A model generated the notes under the pieces. That model did no database searches, was not told the DNA's origin, and saw nothing but the letters and a program-made list of their open reading frames with translations. Of a stretch of 64,000 bases of DNA, positions 42,758 to 56,761 are shown piece after piece. Source of the stretch: Molanna angustata (Eukaryota; Arthropoda; Insecta; Trichoptera; Molannidae); assembly GCA_963576475.1 (NCBI GenBank), contig OY754982.1, forward strand, positions 196,001-260,000, read 5' to 3'. Numbering within the stretch: the stretch's first letter is position 1; every line of letters starts with the position of its first letter. The translations under genes were made by a program, and so were the position numbers.

Positions 42758-42888
42758 TTATTTTTGAATTAGGACAGCGGTTCTGAAAGTAAATGATGAT
42801 GCTCGTCGTAGATTTATTTGAAAGAACGATATTCGTATAGGTACATAATTTTTCAGATAATCACCATTCATTCTCTCTATATGTGGAA
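42758..42888 (-). pseudogene. Short LINE RT C-terminal fragment
   Basis: The minus-strand frame contains IPHIERMNGDYLKNYVP, resembling the GHIERMxDxRLxKK motif of insect non-LTR RT C-termini (compare NHIERMSDDRLTKK at 56.9 kb). Very short and diverged. Confidence 0.45.
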
Positions 42889-43096
42889 TAATAATAATAA
42901 TAAACACTTCCTTGCACCCTGCGCAAGTGGCGAGTATATTGTCGTATTGCAATTATTTCACCAGTGTTTCCAGCACATAGAAGCAACATTAGCGTGAGAA
43001 AAAAATTTAAATAAATTTCTCCTCTACTGGGAATCAAACCCAGCCTGCACAGAAACTGATCGGCTTACCAACTGTGCCACGGCGGTCGGCAAAATA
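42886..43096 (-). mobile_element. tRNA-derived SINE, family C, complete copy
   Basis: Minus strand: GCCGTGGCACAGTTGGTAAG (A box), CTGGGTTTGATTCCCAGTAG (B box), a body, and the 3' end ACTCGCCACTTGCGCAGGGT then GCAAGGAAGTGTTTATTATT with an (ATT)n tail. Fragments lie at 2757, 49597 and 52807. Confidence 0.82.
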
Positions 43097-43489
43097 ATCT
43101 CTCGAGGCATTTATTTTTATCTTTCTTACTTTATCTCTTTCAATCATACATATTCGTATGAATAATAAATCCATTTTTTGTGATTAGTTGGTATATTATA
43201 AATTGTTTTGTCACACGTTCGTCTAAGGGACCTCATTTTCTATAAAAACTTATAAAATTCAGTCAGTATTAAATCTCATAACTACACTCTGCATTTTCAC
43301 GAATGGTCGGCGGATAATTATCTGCATATCTGCATCTGCATATAAATAAAGTAGACCTCGTAAGATTGTCGTTCTGGATTTGCGAATGTTTGTGCACGGC
43401 TATATTCATGTCAGTCTGCCTGCCCTTGAAATCTTCCTATGTAAAAATCGGCAAATTTACAGTAGAGCAAAAAACTTATAATATCATAT
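43097..43489. other. Unassigned sequence
   Basis: No feature recognised. Confidence 0.4.
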
Positions 43490-44511
43490 TCCAACTGTCG
43501 ATTTGTTCAGGAGAACTTTGTTCTCTTAACATATCGACAATGTATCAAGCCAGAATACGCGAGAATTGTATGGAGAGGTCTACTTTTTTCACGGCTTTTC
43601 CAACTTTGAAGTCAAAAAACACCAACTTAGAGGCTTCGCAGCATATATGTTCCATACACGGATTTACTCAGAATTCGGAGTAGAACATTTCGTGTGTCTG
43701 TGTGTCTGTGTGTGTGTCTGTGTGTCTGTGTGTGTGTGTGTCCGTCCCCCCCTTATAACTTTTGATCCGCTCAATTTATAGAGCCTAAAATTTCAGAATA
43801 TATAAACAGTTACAGGCCTACAAAACTTTTATACTCGGAATTTTGAATTTTTGTTTCAGTCAGGGGTTATCAACTTTTGAATTTTTATTTTATTTTTCCA
43901 TATATCTCAGAAACCATAAACGGTAGAACGCTGAAAATTGGTACAAACATAGACAAATACAAAATCTCAAATTAGTTTTTTCAAAAAAATTCCAGGGTTT
44001 CTCAAACATTTTTTATTAAGAAAAATATTTTTTTTATGATAAATTTATGAGTTTAACTGCCTATATTTCCAAAACTTTTACAATTATCGAAAAAAGCCGA
44101 AACACCCCAACTAGATAATTTAATTTTCTATAAAAAATATTAACATTGTAGTAGAAGATCTCAATTTTTTTTTAACAATTTTTTTAAAAATTGAATTTAG
44201 TGACGACATCGCTTCATACATTTTGTATGGCAGTCGCCTATACACAATATGTAAGAAGACTTAATAGTTTGTTACTTCATCTCCAAACATACATACATAC
44301 CATCATGCAATTTGCATATTCTGGGTAGGAAAAAGGATCTTCCTCCATACTATCCTATCTTGACATACATACCTACATATGTTGTATAGAAAACAAAATA
44401 TCTGAAAATATTCAATAATTTGTATCTATGGGTTTATAGTTTGGTACATATTCTTCAACTATACATACTATCGCTATCGACAGTTGGATCTCATGTGTTA
44501 CATGCAACTAG
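43490..44511 (+). mobile_element. Helentron/HINE-like element, copy 4
   Basis: 5' TCCAACTGTCGATTTGTTCA with hairpin GAGAACTTTGTTCTC, GT/TCTG tract 43693-43741, 3' ATCGACAGTTGG, stem-loop CATGTGTTACATG and CTAG followed by T. It serves as the uninterrupted reference for the MITE insertion in copy 8. Confidence 0.72.
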
Positions 44512-46712
44512 TTTTATAATATTACATTTGAAACAGTATAAAAACACAAAACCTCGCGAGCTGATATGTTTTTTTTTTTGTATTTTCAAAATAAAGTATG
44601 TTTAAATGTTATATAATTAGAATTAAAGAATGCTTTTTTGCTTTACTCGCTGAGTCGCCAAAATTGATTTATGTGAATATACCTTTACGGTGATTATAAT
44701 GCCAACGTAAAGATGTGTTGGTTCCCGTCAAAGCCAGAGCTCAAAAGGCACGAAATAATGAAATCCTACATAGGGAGAGAAAACAATTTACATGGAAGAA
44801 TCGTTTCCTTTTGCATTGTGGGTATGATTTGCTTTACTTACATTGTTTCACCGATTTAGCTGTCAAAATAGGTGATTCTTTACAAGTGGCCTACAACGCC
44901 AATTATATTGATTTTTTTGTTTAAAGATAGACAATATTATACATATTACGGGAAAAATATTATTTTTTTGTGGAAACGCTTATTTTTTTTAAAAAAATAT
45001 ACGAAAAAATTATATAAAGAAACATAAATGGTGGGTTTTCGACATCTATCGGCAAATTTTCAAACTTATGGAAACAATATAAAATCATTTTTGCAAAAAA
45101 TAACTTTTTTCCTACGAAATTTTGTAAAATAGGAATACAGTTAAAAAAAATATAAGATTAACAAAATATTTAAATACCTTCTACTTTCGTGTCAGGTATT
45201 GAAATTCAATTATTACTTAATTATGGAGTATTATTCAAATGACATCACAAAAGCGCCGCAATGCGTTCAAAAATATAAGTTTTCCTCCGGTGAGAATAAT
45301 ATCGAATAGAAATAATAAGAAGGTCATCAAAATGAAATATTATTATCAACAACTATTGATTATAAAATAATGTATGCTGTGCACGTCACAACTTTAAAAC
45401 CACAATCGTTCTATATGGGCAACCTAAAGTTTGAATCAATTGGACTAACATAAATAAACAAAATACTTATTTAAAAACAATTGAATAAATTGATATTATT
45501 TATCTTAACTATATGTCGAAGAATAATAAAATAACATTACTTACTGATTTTCAAAACATAAGTAGGTACCGTCCTACAAATTTATTTTTTAAAGTTTAAA
45601 TTTTAACTAAAATATAATTAGGTATTATATGTCTATAACCAAAATAAGGTAAATAACTACATTTTGATCATGGAGAATAGAGTGCTGTTACTCATCATAA
45701 TATGCCCATGAGACACAAAGCGAAGATGCAGGTCGATAAATTGCAGCATCCAGAGTAATAAATTTATCTTCCCACGGCACTCACGGTATAGGGCAAGCGT
45801 TCGTTCTTCCTCGCGGGTGCTCAGGTTGATGGGGCCAAGTCTTCATGGACTTAGAGGCGGTGCGTGTGGCTGGGGCCATTTGTCCATGCGGAGAAGCCGC
45901 AAAAACAACACTGGTAATGGACTGGAAGCCCGCACTTTGTGGGGTCCACTAGGTGTTGAGGAAAAGTGTTCGCTACTCCCACCACCACCCGCTCTGCCTA
46001 TGGGGACTGTAAACGGCCCCTTCACAGAACGCTAAGTGAACGACAAAAAAAAAATGCATAGCACGAAAAGTAGCTCATGGAGCCCTCTAGATTAGCAATC
46101 TCGGCACCATAGTGCAAAAAGAAACAATCAACGAGTGCGAACAGAAAATTCACACCCGTGGACTGTCTATGACCTCAGATCCCCCTACATGCAGACCATC
46201 AGAGAAGTGACCAAGATCTCTGGAAATAATTAATTTAACGGGAATCTTCTAAAAGTAAGGCACCATATCTATGACAGAAAACCTTAAAAGCTTTATAATT
46301 TTTCTTCGAGATCACAAAATCCGCATGACCAATGGGACCTTGAAGAGGCCCACGGACAGCAACGAGGAGCTCCGATCTATATGAGGACACCATTGGGTGG
46401 CAACATTGGGAGGAAAAGTGTTGTCGATAAATACTGCACCGAATATATATTTTTAAAGTACCTACCATAAAATCTTCGCTTCATTTCGTTGCATGAACCG
46501 CCGAAGGCGGCCATTTACCGCGCAGCGGTAAAAAGTTGGCTGAAAGCCCTAGCTTAGAAGCTGAGCGAAGCGATGCTTCTCAGCTAGTCAGAAATAAACA
46601 CACAACTAATTTCAGCGATCGTGCGTTTATCAACTTCATCAATTTTCTGTTTCCTTGGGGTGAGATATTTTAGAAAACTACTCTACGAGTATATAAATAT
46701 CCAAAATTATTA
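44512..46712. other. Unassigned sequence
   Basis: AT-rich to 45650, then GC-richer to 46600 with short open frames (45817-46035 plus, 46235-46468 minus) whose translations I do not recognise. A small imperfect palindrome, AGAAGCTGAGCGAAGCGATG then CTTCTCAGCT, lies at 46556-46586. The GC-richer block may be a decayed transposon coding region. Confidence 0.4.
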
Positions 46713-48335
46713 TCCAACACTCGATTTGTTCAAGATTATTTATTTCTCTTTACATATCGACATAAATCAAAACCAATATTTGCAAGATTTTCTATGGCCA
46801 GGTTTACATTTTCGTGTTTTTTTTTTTAATATTGAAGTCATAAAACACCTACTAATTTATATGTATTAACTCGGAATTCGGAATGGAAAATTATATGTGT
46901 GTCTGTACCGCCATTATAAATTTTGATCCGCTTAATACACAAAGCCCCAAATTTCAGAAATTATGAAAAAAATTAGGTTTCCTACTCAGAAATATTTTTG
47001 TTCCAGTCAGGGGTTAAATTCAAATGTTTGTTTTGTTATATCTCAAAAACTATAAAAGCTAGATTACTGAAAATTTTTCTCAGTGCGTTTTATATGAAAA
47101 AAAGTTCCAGGGTTTCTCAAAACTTTTTTTTTTTATTGGAAAAACATTTTTTTATGACAAATTTATATTTTAAACTGGCTTAATTTCAATTTTAAAAAAA
47201 TCGAACAACGTTGAAACACCTCAACTAGATAATTTTAATTTTTATTGAAAATTCATACATCGTAGTAGGTACATATTATTCTTTTAAAACAAATTTTGTA
47301 AAAAAATAATTTAGTGACAACATCGTTTCAATTGTATGGGAGAATACAAAATATCTACTGGGCACTTATTGATACCTACTTAAATTTTATACATACATAC
47401 CAGTAGCATCTTAGGGTTTTCGGATCACGCAAACCCTAAAAAATGGAGAATTGTCAATTATTTTTTATTATTATTTTAATAAATCCCTTAGTCAGTGACT
47501 TTACGCGTATATAAAAGATTTCATATAATATCACCAGCAAAAAAATATTATTTGGTATTAATGTCATTTGCGAAATAAATCGAATAATTAAAATATAATA
47601 TGATTTTTATAGACTTAGGTATACATACGTATTTTATTTTGTTTAAATTGAGTAGAATGTATTTATGTATATCGGTCAGTAAAATGAAATATTGTCTAAT
47701 ACATTATTTGCGAAATATAACGAAACATCAAAAACACATTAAACAAGACAAGCTTTCTTTTGAAGAGATTAAAGTATTTATTTATTTTCCAAAATAATGA
47801 AATAAACACAGCTTTGATAAAAACTCTGTACAATTGCAAACTCTCTTTTTATTGGAAAAAAATACGTAATTCCAGTTAGAATGTTTTTTACATAGAAACA
47901 ATCTGTAATACTTTTGATTTTATCTATAAACCGATCTATAAAAATAACGTTTATGAGACCTCATTTGTTGCTTTGGTTGGTTGGAAGAAATTACCTTATG
48001 ACAATTAACCCGCCGCTGTACACATTGTACATTAAGGAAAATAAATATAAAATCTTAAAATATTAAATAATAAAAAATTGCAAATAGGTACAACCTATAC
48101 CTTTAATGTCTCCTGTGAAATATAATACACTGCTAGCCCTAGAACAGGTATACCTAGTTAGGCAGCAGTTATCTATTTTTAATGACGATTATTTAAGTGG
48201 TGTGATAAATAAATAAATAAAAAAATAAAAATATACATGGATCTGTGATTCTATAGTTTCATAGGTAGGTACGTATTCTTCATCTATACATACTAATGAC
48301 ATCGGCAGTTGGATCTCCTACGTTACGTGCAAACA
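46713..48335 (+). mobile_element. Helentron/HINE-like element, copy 5 (old, interrupted)
   Basis: Diverged 5' part 46713-47415 (TCCAACACTCGATTTGTTCA, CATTATAAATTTTGATCCGC, ATATCTCAAAAACTATAAAA). The 3' end resumes at 48240-48335 (ATAGTTTCATAGGTAGGTAC, CATCGGCAGTTGGATCTC). The sequence between is not part of the family and includes a LINE tail. Confidence 0.55.
47970..48065 (+). mobile_element. LINE 3' tail
   Basis: TTGGTTGGTTGGAAGAAATT, then CCGCCGCTGTACACATTGTA and an A-rich end. Matches the 3' UTR of the LINE at 23435-24090. It lies inside Helentron-like copy 5. Confidence 0.6.
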
Positions 48336-49596
48336 TCTCTGTTGCCATGAGCTTATAAATTTGAAAACCACTGAGACACAATCAAGTATCAGATACCATC
48401 TTAATAATATGATCAAAATACCTATTTGGTACCAGTGCACTATGGTACCTATACAGTAGGTATATAATATCTACCACACAGCACTTGGCTGGATATGTAT
48501 TGCGCCCGAGGAACCATTTGAAAATATTATGTACATAATAAATTGGCTACATTGTGTTGAAGTCACTCAAAGATATCAGGTGTACTTTCACTGCTTTTTA
48601 TATTATCTCACATGATATTAGAATATTGTTAAATAACCAACCAACTATAGAAACACATATGTATTTTATTTTGGATAGTTCATAACACATTACGTCATAT
48701 TTCTTTTGAATACCTACTCACAATAACAACGTGTTATTATAACTCACTAAATAATTAATTGTAAGTGCTTGCTTCAAGTCATCTGTGACGTAAAATTAAT
48801 AATTACAGAGATGATTAATGATTTATATTTTAGTAAAAACAAAAATTACTATTCCTTTTTTCATGACTTTGATAAACAAATCGTTTTACATCTTCATCTC
48901 AAACTAATATTAGTAGAACATTATAAAATTGGTCGGTATAAACCTATACGAATTATAATTATTTTCACTCCTCAATACCCCAATGGGCTATAGTGGTGAA
49001 TTATTATTTTTAAACTTAGTTATTTTTTTATCAAATGTATAATATATTTTTATCAAGTGTGTGTATGATATACATATACTATGTGATATGTGTTATTTAC
49101 TACGGCGTATTTTGTTTATTTATTTTTATTTTATTAATAGAGAGAAGCAACAGTTTATGACAATGATAACTGATGTATATTAAATACAAATTACAAATCA
49201 TGTTATAAACCTTTTTAAGGCTATTTATGTATTTAGTCTACTTTATCGATCAACTCTACAGATTCAACTCTTTTCAAATTTTGCAATTTGAAAAGAGAAT
49301 TAAATTTTGAAGGATATCTGATCAGTGATTATTACTTCTCAATTCTTTTGACTATCAAATATTTATTTCAAAGTGACCCTTAGCTCAGGAAACTTAAACT
49401 TTGATATTTTTATTATCAAATTTCTAAAAAAGCACATTTTTTTTATAAAATGGTATTTGTTTTTTATTTGTGGTATCAAGTTTTCATAATAAAATATTTA
49501 AATCAAAAATAATTCAACAAATTCATTTCATGAAAATGATGAAAATTTTCCATACAAAATTTGAATACTTTGTGTAGTGACATAGTAGTTAGGAGT
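48336..49596. other. Unassigned AT-rich sequence
   Basis: No feature recognised. Confidence 0.4.
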
Positions 49597-49658
49597 ATAA
49601 TAATAATAATAATAATGAACACTTCCTTGCACCCTGCGCAAGTGGCGAGTATAGCTTT
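49597..49658 (-). mobile_element. SINE family C 3' fragment
   Basis: AATAATAATAATAATGAACA then CTTCCTTGCACCCTGCGCAA. Same 3' end as the complete family C copy at 42886-43096, starting from its (ATT)n tail. Confidence 0.7.
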
Positions 49659-49732
49659 TTATGACAAATTTTTAACATCTCAATTTATATTTCAATCTTG
49701 AAAATCTGTTTGTTTGAAAATAATATATAAAA

Positions 49733-50500
49733 CTTCAAAAAAAATGGATTGATAGGGAACTCAATAAGGAGGCATCATTGGTGAACATTGAGCAAGTGCA
49801 AAAAATGATCACGTAAACCAGCCGTAGGTGCCTTGAGTTCCTGGTTCTCCTATAATATTCCAACTTCATCTCTATTGTAGGTGCCTTGAGTTCCTGGTTC
49901 TCCTATAATATTCCAACTTCATCTCTATTGTAGGTGCCTTGAGTTCCTGGTTCTCCTATAATATTCCAACTTCATCTCTATTGTAGGTGCCTTGAGTTCC
50001 TGGTTCTCCTATAATATTCCAACTTCATCTCTATTGTAGGTGCCTTGAGTTCCTGGTTCTCCTATAATATTCCAACTTCATCTCTATTGTAGGTGCCTTG
50101 AGTTCCTGGTTCTCCTATAATATTCCAACTTCATTTCTATTGTAGGTGCCTTGAGTTCCTGGTTCTCCTATAATATTCCAACTTCATCTCTATTGTAGGT
50201 GCCTTGAGTTCCTGGTTCTCCTATAATATTCCAACTTCATCTCTATTGTAGGTGCCTTGAGTTCCTGGTTCTCCTATAATATTCCAACTTCATTTCTATT
50301 GTAGGTGCCTTGAGTTCCTGGTTCTCCTATAATATTCCAACTTCATCTCTATTGTAGGTGCCTTGAGTTCCTGGTTCTCCTATAATATTCCAACTTCATC
50401 TCTATTGAGATGTTAAAAAGTTTGTCAAAACAAAATATCATTTGACTCCCGACAGGGAAAAAAATCCAATATTTTAGTATATGCATTTAATAAAATATTC
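49733..50500 (-). mobile_element. Dispersed repeat R-B copy with internal minisatellite
   Basis: On the minus strand the flanks match 13242-13622. The start has GCATATACTAAAATATTGGA and TTTTTTTCCCTGTCGGGAGT, and the end has GGCTGGTTTACGTGATCA and AATGTTCACCAATGATGCC. The core has been amplified into the 53-bp array and about 20 bp next to it (CAGGGCTTACGACCTGTCAT) are missing. Confidence 0.75.
49824..50406. repeat. 53-bp minisatellite, 11 copies
   Basis: Eleven exact-length units (583 bp) of GTAGGTGCCTTGAGTTCCTG..TCTCTATT. Nearly identical. The C-to-T variant CATTTCTATT occurs only in copies 6 and 9, three units apart, suggesting a block duplication. Confidence 0.97.
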
Positions 50501-51174
50501 GATTTATTTTTATGTGTTTACACACGTAACAAAAGACACCGCTATGTTAATTTATTATAAGTTCATGAACTTCACCTACATTCATTTAGGTATCTATCGT
50601 TTACATTTTATATGACTTGTTATTTAATTTTATTGCCTTCTTGTGGTATATCGTAGTAATAAAATTATAAAAATAAACGACACTCGGTAACTTTATTTGT
50701 TTTAATTTAAATTTATTGCCAACATTAAATAATTATATATTTATATTTTATCTTGTTGTAAACACGCCTATAGAAAAGTCCAACCGTACAGTTCCTCAGA
50801 AATAGTAGGGCCGACATCTGAAAATGCACAGTGGTAAGCCGTTTGGTTTCTGTGACGACATTTTTTGGTCGATTCAGCAGAGGAGAAATTAATGGGGCTG
50901 AAAACAGATGTTCGTTAAAAAAATGGCAAATATATCTGCAAGTGTACAATATGTAAATGAAAGTACTAAAATACTATATTTTATTTTCCGTCATTTTTTA
51001 CATTAAATTACAATTCCATTATTAAAATAACAAAAAAGTAACCATATTAAAAAGACATAATAAACACACTATGTACAATTGTTCCTATTTGTTAATTTAC
51101 TGCCTCACTAGACGAGTCTGTTCTGCGGCAGTACTTTTCCAATTTGGTCTATGGTTTCATGTTATTAAATCCAA
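50501..51174. other. Unassigned AT-rich sequence
   Basis: No feature recognised. Confidence 0.4.
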
Positions 51175-51665
51175 AGGAATAAACAGAAATAATAAAAAAA
51201 AACAATAAATCTCTTTCTGACGTACTCTGCGATACAAAGATGCCTATTAAAACAAAAAGCAAAGTATATAAAACAGTGGTAAGACCTTAAGTCTGGTAAG
51301 CAGAGTGCTGGACAACATCCAAAAAGCTGATGGGCAGGTGGTGTAACATGGATAGACAGAATCAGAAATGAGTCAGAGGGTCATTCAAAGTGGCACCGAT
51401 AACTGAAAAGCAGAATGAGGTCACGTGATGTGCAGAGGTGAAAGATTATTCTCTAAAGAAAACGCTCAACATCTCAACTATGTAAGGGTAATATAAGGGT
51501 AGAAGTAGACCCTCAGCAACATGGTGGTGGAGTATTGAGAAGAAGCTGGCGGCTCAGAGTGTTCTGGTTATGACAACCCAGGACATAAGATCCTGGCAAT
51601 TACGTACAAAGAGGCCCGACCTTTGATATACCGGGGTAGAGGAGCAAGAAAAAGAAGAATAAAAA
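51175..51665 (+). pseudogene. Decayed LINE RT C-terminal region
   Basis: The frame NKSLSDVLCDTKMPIKTKSK, then VYKTVVRP*VW*AECWTTSK, matches the SxxLCDxxMPxKxKxKxYxTVVRPxxxYGxECW pattern of RTE-like insect LINEs but with two stops. Downstream WWWSIEKKLAAQSVLVMTTQ and further stops continue it. An AAGAAAAAGAAG tail follows. Confidence 0.75.
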
Positions 51666-52654
51666 AAACTGTAAAATATATACAGTGACCTCTCAGCACC
51701 AAGCTGTGGAAGAGATTCTCAGGTTAAAGGCAGAGAGTAGTGAATTATGATAGGATATACATATGAGCAGTATATGAGTAGATTGTATTCTACCATATTA
51801 TTGAAGGGGGCACCGACCTTTTGCTCAGAATCCTAGGGTGGGGCTGCGGCCACCCCCAACTTTACTGGCTAGGCCCCTATGACTACAACCTAGACCCTTG
51901 GGCCTTCACGTTTGTAGTTAGACTCTTAGTAGTATGAAATATGCTTGATTGCAGTCCTTGTTTTGTCCGACGACCAGCGGCTTCGGAGATGAAAAGAACT
52001 ATACAGTTCTAAGACTTTCCCTATGGAGGGTAGGAGACTGCGAAATACTTTCAATGCCATATTATATGACTATACAAAAGAATATTTAAAAAATCTTTCA
52101 TAGTCCCTACTTTGATTATTATTTTGTAAGTAGGTACCTATTAGTCAACTCACTATGGATTATTTGTATTTTTTTAGTTAAATTATCCTATTGATTAATG
52201 AATGGTATTTTCACTGATTCACTTTCAAAGCAATGTCACATTGTTGATTTATAAATTGTGTAGACTATGTACCTAACTTTCTATCAACCAATCAATAAAA
52301 TATAATATGATTCTAAACAATCCTGTACCATATATACATAATTAGGTACACCAAATATATTTTTTTTGTAAAACTATATAGAAAAACCAAGTTGAAGAGT
52401 CAGGAATGCCAACCTGTATGTTACTATAACACAATATTAAAATGATGTATGGTAGGTTATGTTCACGTAACAATAATTCACTTGCGTATTGGAAAGAAAG
52501 ATACCTAACCGGTTATACCGGCCGGGCTGGGTCGTACTGAGTGGTGTCAATAGGTACCTACCTACGGTATAATATGGAACATGTATTATGTTAATATAAT
52601 TTATTGAATCACCAAACTATTGTTGGCGTAGGTTATTGACATGTGTTTACTTAC
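51666..52654. other. Unassigned sequence
   Basis: Nothing recognised. A GC-richer part lies at 51800-51915. Confidence 0.4.
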
Positions 52655-52745
52655 ATAGATATTATTTTATTTTATTTATTAAACTTCATGTACAATGGCG
52701 GGTTTATTGCCACAAGGCAATTTCTTCCAACCAACCAAAGCAACG
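52655..52745 (-). mobile_element. LINE 3' tail
   Basis: Minus strand TTGGTTGGTTGGAAGAAATT then GCCTTGTGGCAATAAACCCG and an A/T-rich end. Same family as 23435-24090. Confidence 0.65.
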
Positions 52746-52806
52746 TGAGGGCATAGTTAGTATAGTGGTAGGTACCTACATTAAATTTATAACAAACGGA
52801 ATTCTT

Positions 52807-52920
52807 TTCTCACGCTAATATCGTTTCTATGGGCTTGAAACACTAGTTAGTTGGAAGAAATTGCCATATGGCAATAAAATCGTCACTTGCGCACGACGCA
52901 AGGAAGTGTTTATTATTATA
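52807..52920 (+). mobile_element. SINE family C, 5'-truncated copy
   Basis: CTCACGCTAATATCGTTTCT, then AGTTGGAAGAAATTGCCATA and TGGCAATAAAATCGTCACTT and GCAAGGAAGTGTTTATTATT. It preserves the block shared with the LINE 3' UTR. Confidence 0.7.
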
Positions 52921-53803
52921 AAAGCTTCTAATCAGTGCAAAACTCACGGTAGTAGTTCGAGAAATAGCAACGTTTTCGATGAATCATTTTTAATGGCTGT
53001 TTTTTTATATTTCTTTTATTTTTGAATATAGGTATGTATGAAAAGGTAAATCTAGCACCTGGGAGTGATTGCGTTTACCAATGCGCATCTCTTTATAGGT
53101 AAAAATTATAAATTTTAACAAAATTTCAATACAATTTGAACAGGGAGAGCAAGAAAGGAGCCTCCATGAAGATTACACATAGAAACTACTTCAAAAAGCA
53201 ATCGGGCGCCCCTTGGAAACGGCTGAATGCCGGCTAATCCTTTCACCACCGGAACAACACCAAAGATTTGAACTAATACATATGCGTTTTGTACCTATAA
53301 AATTCTTATTTTTTAATTTATCTTCGCAAAATTGGAGGACCATTATGTTAGAGATATTCATTTGAATACTCTCTTTATCCGTATCCTTATCATAGACAAT
53401 GTACTTATGCCTACCGGCCTAGCCGAGAAGAAATGTTGTTAAAGTAAACTACCAACAAACAGTGTAGACCTCACAATAAACTTACAGTGAGTAATAAAGT
53501 ACCTACACTTAATAAAGTAGGTACCTACAGTGAGTTAGTTACCTTCGAGAGACGACACAGTGAACTTTACCTACATATATGTAGGTATATGTTATACATA
53601 AGTTTACCTTCGCTTTTAGTATTTTTCTACTTAGTTTCTTCGTGTGTCTTGTGCTTCAAATAACTTCAACTTTCATAATTGGTTCGTCTCGGCTGGCGGT
53701 AAGGGCAATATTTACCTGTAGGTATTGTTCTATGCACCCGTCTAAATACTGTTCACCTTCCATTCCCGATTATAACCATCCATACAGTCCATTTTTTCCA
53801 ACA
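52921..53803. other. Unassigned AT-rich sequence
   Basis: Several GTACCTAC/GTAGGTAC motifs at 53500-53590. No element boundary found. Confidence 0.4.
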
Positions 53804-53938
53804 GACTCTTAAGTTGGTGTTTTTTGACTTCAAAGTTGGAAAAACCGTGAAAAATATAGACCCTGCATACAAATCTCGCGTATATTGGATTGTTACTTTG
53901 TCAATATGTTGAGAGAATAAAATTCTCTTGAACAATCA
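53804..53938 (-). mobile_element. Helentron/HINE-like 5' fragment, copy 6
   Basis: The minus strand has the 5' hairpin region (AAGAGAATTTTATTCTC), then GCGAGATTTGTATGCAGGGT and TTTTTCCAACTTTGAAGTCA, as in copy 1. Only about 135 bp survive. Confidence 0.7.
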
Positions 53939-54628
53939 GAAAAATAACATGTGTAGGTACCTGTTTCATTTGAAAATATTTGAATGATTGGATAAAAGTA
54001 GATAAACTCGCATTTTACGGTATTTTAAACACCCCACTTGATTTTGGTTTTTTTTTCCGCTTCGTTGTATTTTTGTGGTTTTCATTCAAAGTTGTTTGGT
54101 ACAATAATAATACAAGGGAATAGAGAAATATCCTGATAGGTATGTCGAGTATTTCACTCAGAGGAACATGGAATTTAAATATTACAATATGAATTCGTTT
54201 AAATTCCATACTGAGATAATTTAAAAATAAATTTATTTCAGTTTGATATGAAATATATTCAATTTACTTTCTAAAAGATATTTTTTTGGGATATTTTTTG
54301 TGATCATTCCTTGATAGTCTGAATATTATTTAATTAAATATCAATAGAGACGACAAATATCCATAATTTCCATTTGAGAAACCGCAGTAATGACTCTTTT
54401 GAGAATATGATAGGACATTGAAGTTTTTGAAGTTTTGATATAGTCATTGGCAAATAATTTCAAAAATGTAATGAAGTGGAAAGTCCCGATATGTATGTCC
54501 GGACACGTTAAGAAAGTACCTACGTGGGATGCGCAGATCGCGAATTTGGCTTTTTGCTTGATTGTTATATATATGCAAACCATCCCCCACTACGACGAAA
54601 ATTCTCAAGTTGAATCTAATGAAGCTAT
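53939..54628. other. Unassigned AT-rich sequence
   Basis: A short palindrome GGAATTTAAATATTACAATA / AATTCGTTTAAATTCC lies near 54169-54208. No other feature. Confidence 0.4.
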
Positions 54629-55684
<1,056 letters not shown>

Positions 55685-55959
55685 TTACTGAAAACTATTT
55701 GAAGTTATTTTCTGGGAACCATGTATATGAATTTAATTACTGGAAACTATATGAAGCTATTTACTGGAAATTATAGATTTCAGACGATATAAAATATTAA
55801 AACTTTACAACATCCTAACGAAACTTACAGTTTACACCTTCTACGTGATATACGTTTAAAAATACACGTTAAAAATGCTTTGAATTGCAAAATCATTATA
55901 TTCATTATTTGTACGCGTTAATTATTAGTATTATTTTCATTTTGCGTACGCCTTATGGC
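55685..55959. other. Unassigned sequence
   Basis: Two diverged tandem units around ACTGGAAACTATATGAAG (55683-55775). Otherwise nothing. Confidence 0.4.
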
Positions 55960-56058
55960 AAAATAAAACTGTTATCACACCGGAAATTGAACCTGAGACA
56001 TTTGACTCAAGAAAGCGAGACGTCTCACCAAGTGAGCCGTGAAGGCCGTTTCGTTATT
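55960..56058 (-). mobile_element. tRNA-like SINE head, family A-related
   Basis: Minus strand GGCCTTCACGGCTCACTTGG (A-box region) and CTCAGGTTCAATTTCCGG (B box). The body beyond is not recognisable. Confidence 0.6.
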
Positions 56059-56761
56059 TCTTTTATTATCTTTAATTGATGCGCAAATGATTTCTTCCTT
56101 CCAGCACCAGCAACTGATGGCAACTAGAAACGTTAACTATAAATTAGGTGAAATTAATTTGATAATAATCAAAATATTTTCTTGTTGCAAATAATTAACT
56201 TTGAGTTCATCGCCCTCATCATACATAATATATTCATTCAAATTTGTGCAAACGTAATAATATGTTTACATTAACTATGTATGACTATCGGATTTCTTTT
56301 TATTAATCTTTATAAACAGATATTTTTATTAATTAACACGTTATTTGCTAATCGCGACTCAGTGCCAACAATTGTTATGTTAAATTAATTTATTTTTTAA
56401 TTAGGTATTAATTTAGTGCATTAAGGAACTAATTAATACTAATAATTATCTGTAAAAATATCAAGAGTTCATAGTCAATACTGACTATACTAGTCCTTTG
56501 AAATAAAACAAATTACATAAAATCTTCAATGTTTTTTTTTTTGTTTAAGGCAATTCACCCTGAAAAGAGTGCTATGAGTAAAGAGTGCTAATCTTCAATG
56601 TTGCTGTTATACGAAGACATTCAAGCAAATATACATAATTCATAATTATAATAAAATACCATCACGAAATTTCCCTATTTGCGATAGGCAGAGAGAACCG
56701 AATGCCAGACTCATTTCTCTTGACATACAATTCTCGCTTCATTCACGCTCTTCTGTTACTT
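56059..56761. other. Unassigned AT-rich sequence
   Basis: No feature recognised. Confidence 0.4.

Noticed and set aside
45817..46035. GC-richer open frame near 45.8-46.0 kb as an exon
   Set aside because: Open on both strands, with no recognisable protein and no supporting splice signals.
49824..50406. Regular 53-bp repeats as a CRISPR array (also 1028-1437)
   Set aside because: Units are contiguous with no unique spacers, no cas genes are present, and the genome is eukaryotic.
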